Origin: an uncultured Clostridia bacterium
GTDB lineage: Bacteria > Bacillota > Clostridia > Oscillospirales > Ruminococcaceae
NCBI GenBank assembly: GCA_937901805.1
Contig: CALDJI010000243.1
Coordinates: 1 to 15,500, forward strand
Direction: 5' to 3'
Length of the DNA stretch: 15,500 nucleotides
Below are positions 14,016 through 15,500 of the stretch, one piece after another (the first letter of the stretch is position 1; each line of letters begins with the position of its first letter). The notes under the pieces were generated by a model. The model was given only the letters and a program-made list of their open reading frames with translations, had not been told where the DNA came from and made no database searches. The position numbers and the translations under genes are program-made.

Positions 14016-14044
14016 ATCGATCAACTCCTTACAGATATGCCAAT

Positions 14045-14073
14045 ATTATAAGCAATGTCGGTATAAAAAACAA
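14045..14073 (-). promoter_or_regulatory. Promoter of the M50-scpA-HAD-scpB-ytfI-GNAT-gerW operon
   Basis: On the minus strand, TTGTTT (14073-14068), a 17-base spacer and a perfect TATAAT (14050-14045), 30-45 bases upstream of the M50 start. This sigma-A-type promoter would drive the whole operon in vegetative cells. A separate internal sporulation promoter for gerW was not evident. Confidence 0.6.
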
Positions 14074-14300
14074 GCGCACAAATATGAACGCTTCCATAAT
14101 TTCTCATAAAATATTGGAAGATCCGGGTGGATTTTTCTGTTTTGCGCGCAGAGGCGTCCGATATATTTTGGAAAAAGGAAGGGACAGGCAAACTTTACAA
14201 AAATGGATTGGCTTTTGAAAGAGTATAGGCATCTTTGCCCCATCTGCAATCAAGACGCTGAAAAAAGCGGAAAAAACCGCATAGCCGCTGGAAAAAGGAC
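14074..14300. other. Intergenic region between the M50 operon and rpmB, no supported gene
   Basis: A-rich divergent intergenic DNA. It holds a small hairpin GCGG (14267-14270) / CCGC (14277-14280) and a plus-strand frame open from 14110 to 14340, with one ATG at 14203 giving 45 codons. That frame has no ribosome binding site and no recognisable product, so I do not call a gene. Confidence 0.5.
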
Positions 14301-14329
14301 TTGCTTTTTGACAGGAAACCTGATAATAT
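14301..14329 (+). promoter_or_regulatory. Candidate promoter of rpmB
   Basis: TTGCTT (14301-14306), 17-base spacer, TAATAT (14324-14329). A TTGACA at 14308-14313 lies in the same stretch but has no well-spaced -10. The region certainly looks promoter-like; the exact boxes are uncertain. Confidence 0.4.
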
Positions 14330-14373
14330 ATTCCTGTTGACTATCTGAAAGCATTCAAAGGAGGTGCCGACTC

Positions 14374-14562
14374 ATGGCAAAATGCGATATCTGCGGAAAA
14401 GGTGTCACTTTCGGAATTAAAGTCTCCCACTCTCACAGACGCTCTAACAGAGCTTGGAAACCGAATGTAAAACGCGTCAAAGCGATCGTCAATGGTTCAC
14501 CTCGCTACATCCACGCATGCACACGCTGCCTGCGCTCGAATAAAGTGACCCGTGCCATCTAA
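14374..14562 (+). CDS. rpmB: 50S ribosomal protein L28, zinc-ribbon form
   Basis: L28 is a small large-subunit protein. The 62-residue product has the family's start MAKCDICGKGVTFGIKVSHS and SNRAWKPNVKRV. Two CxxC pairs (Cys4/Cys7 and Cys49/Cys52) make it the zinc-binding 'C+' form. Bacteria with a second, cysteine-free copy swap them under zinc limitation; no such copy is in this window. AAAGGAGGTG at 14358-14367 is the ribosome binding site. The gene stands alone between its own promoter region and a strong terminator, as usual for rpmB in Firmicutes. Confidence 0.97.
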   Translation: MAKCDICGKGVTFGIKVSHSHRRSNRAWKPNVKRVKAIVNGSPRYIHACTRCLRSNKVTRAI

Positions 14563-14585
14563 GTGACGAAAACACCGAAATAAGG

Positions 14586-14617
14586 AGAGCAGTCCCTGTG
14601 GGGGACTGCTCTTTTTT
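14586..14617 (+). terminator. Rho-independent terminator after rpmB
   Basis: A perfect 11-bp stem (14586-14596 with 14602-14612), 5-base loop and a six-T run (14612-14617), 24 bases after the rpmB stop codon. On the minus strand the tail is poor, so I see no certain terminator for the convergent hydrolase gene. Confidence 0.92.
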
Positions 14618-14689
14618 CGTATCGGCTGGTAACGTATCTGTACGCAGAATATTCCTTTCCCGGGCTTTAAGACAGGTTCATCCCCGCCG

Positions 14690-15286
14690 TCACAGTTTTA
14701 TTTCCTCACCTGGATGGACAATCAGGCGGGAGGGGTGCTGCATACGCAGGGCAACGGTTTCATCAAAAAGTTCGCCCGGTTTGGTATGGATGGGGATGGT
14801 ATGTTTGGCGCCAATTGTCTTCGCACAGACAGCGGCTTCTTCCGGCCCCATATTGTAATACCCATCCGTCGGAAGCAGGGCATAATCGAGATGCATTGGT
14901 GCAAGAAGGGACGCCATTTCCGGAATTGCAGAGGTGTCTCCTGCGGCATAGAGTGTGATTCCATCGATGGTAATGACATAACCCACGCATTCCGTGCGTT
15001 TGTGGTTCTGGTTGCAGGCGGGCACGGCTTTCACTATAATCCCGTCCTGCAGGGAGAATATATGGTAATCACCATTTTGCAGGGCGTCTGCGGCGCAGAT
15101 AATCCGGCATGCCGGTTTGGATGTCGCCAAAGAAACCTGATTGTGATCACCATGCTCATGAGTAACTAGGATATAATCTGCCGGCAAATGGTATCCGTCT
15201 CCGGCATAAGGGTCCACATAGAGCACCGTCCCGTTGTGAGAGGTAAGCCGGAAACTGCCGTGTCCCTGATAATAAAGGACTGCCAT
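14690..15286 (-). CDS. MBL-fold metal-dependent hydrolase (UlaG/UPF0173-like)
   Basis: A 198-residue single-domain metallo-beta-lactamase-fold protein of the compact Lactamase_B_3 / UlaG-like type. It opens with YYQGHGSFRL and VLYVDPYAG (22-30), has the metal motif THEHGDH (42-48), and further ligands at His95 (in NQNHKRTE), Asp117 (in YAAGDT) and His167 (in PIHTKPGE). All expected ligands are present, so it should be active. The family includes lactonase- and phosphodiesterase-like activities; the substrate here is unknown. The ATG is preceded by AAGGAGG with good spacing. It has its own promoter and is not linked to other genes in the window. Confidence 0.9.
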   Translation of the reverse strand: MAVLYYQGHGSFRLTSHNGTVLYVDPYAGDGYHLPADYILVTHEHGDHNQVSLATSKPACRIICAADALQNGDYHIFSLQDGIIVKAVPACNQNHKRTECVGYVITIDGITLYAAGDTSAIPEMASLLAPMHLDYALLPTDGYYNMGPEEAAVCAKTIGAKHTIPIHTKPGELFDETVALRMQHPSRLIVHPGEEIKL

Positions 15287-15324
15287 GAAAAAACCTCCTT
15301 ATCTGTTTATCGTTTCTTTTCCTT

Positions 15325-15353
15325 ATTTTACCGTGTTTTTTATAAAGGGACAA
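15325..15353 (-). promoter_or_regulatory. Predicted promoter of the MBL-fold hydrolase gene
   Basis: On the minus strand, TTGTCC (15353-15348), 17-base spacer, TAAAAT (15330-15325), about 40 bases upstream of the ATG. Confidence 0.55.
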
Positions 15354-15365
15354 CTCCTTAGGGGT

Positions 15366-15408
15366 GGATTTCCCCTTTTTTGGGCATATAGGAAAAAGAG
15401 GGAAATCC
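15366..15408. repeat. Long imperfect inverted repeat in a divergent intergenic region
   Basis: A 9-bp perfect outer stem (15366-15374 with 15400-15408), one mismatch, one G-T pair, and a further 5 T-A pairs (15377-15381 with 15393-15397) around an 11-base loop. No T-run follows on either strand, so it is not an ordinary terminator. It lies just upstream of the hydrolase promoter and could be an operator or an eroded repeat. Confidence 0.5.
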
Positions 15409-15445
15409 GGCTTTGCGGGAATACGGCGAAACGGTCGAAATAGTT

Positions 15446-15474
15446 TGAATAGGGGACAAACCGCCCGCATAATC
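15446..15474 (+). promoter_or_regulatory. Possible sigma-G-like promoter ahead of a gene cut off by the window edge
   Basis: TGAATA (15446-15451), 16-base spacer, CATAATC (15468-15474). This resembles the sigma-G pattern TGAATA / 17-18 / CATACTA known from Bacillus sporulation, at five of seven -10 positions and a slightly short spacer. It is followed 23 bases later by an ATG at 15498-15500 with AAGGCGGG upstream, of which only the first codon is in the window. Confidence 0.3.
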
Positions 15475-15500
15475 CTTATAAAGGCGGGTGATAGCAAATG

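Noticed and set aside
14110..14340. Open plus-strand frame with a 45-codon ORF from ATG 14203 containing a CPIC motif
   Set aside because: There is no ribosome binding site and only one CxxC pair. It overlaps the rpmB promoter region, so chance openness in A-rich DNA is more likely.
1..15500. Novel defence system, CRISPR array, prophage, transposon or retron
   Set aside because: No direct-repeat array, integrase, transposase, reverse transcriptase, toxin-antitoxin pair or nuclease-helicase cluster was found. The genes are core housekeeping or common single accessory genes.

Overview
The window is a compact stretch of chromosome from a Gram-positive bacterium of the Clostridia. The best fit is an Oscillospiraceae/Ruminococcaceae-like, moderate-G+C, probably endospore-forming anaerobe. 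This is inferred from the gene orders (ylxM-ffh-rpsP-khpA, rimM-trmD, rsmD-coaD, scpA/scpB-ytfI-ytfJ), strong AGGAGG-type ribosome binding sites, an HPr carrying both His15 and Ser46, and a GerW/YtfJ spore protein. No rRNA, tRNA, CRISPR array, intact insertion sequence or prophage was seen. Nearly all of it is core housekeeping sequence, and I found no convincing undescribed multi-gene system.

Left part, plus strand (1-8179). The end of ylxM and then ffh (SRP targeting), rpsP (S16) and khpA (KH-domain RNA-binding protein) form one cluster that ends at a clear terminator (2165-2202). A decayed C-terminal piece of a GNAT acetyltransferase and a long leader separate it from rimM-trmD, which has its own predicted promoter. 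ptsH (HPr) follows trmD, where rplS is often found in Firmicutes. It has a strong promoter (4196-4223) and a strong terminator (4632-4671) lying just upstream of uvrC. A promoter whose -35 overlaps the uvrC stop codon serves rsmD-coaD and a small coiled-coil protein. A bidirectional terminator (8194-8230) closes this half.

Middle (8252-9638, minus strand). A SAM-dependent methyltransferase and a frameshifted nitroreductase, each with its own predicted promoter, look like accessory single-gene units.

Right-centre (9717-14024, minus strand). One long operon, read right to left: M50 site-2 protease, scpA, HAD phosphatase, scpB, DUF2953 protein (ytfI-like), GNAT acetyltransferase, gerW/ytfJ. The genes abut or overlap, and a perfect 14-bp stem terminator sits directly after gerW. 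It combines condensin accessory subunits (chromosome segregation) with sporulation-associated genes. The HAD gene between scpA and scpB and the GNAT gene between the ytfI- and ytfJ-like genes are the departures from the arrangement I know from Bacillus.

Right end. rpmB (zinc-ribbon L28) is monocistronic with its own terminator. A UlaG-like metallo-beta-lactamase-fold hydrolase faces it on the minus strand. The last ~210 bases are a divergent intergenic region with a minus-strand promoter, a long imperfect inverted repeat and, at the edge, a sequence resembling a forespore (sigma-G-type) promoter ahead of an ATG cut off by the window end.
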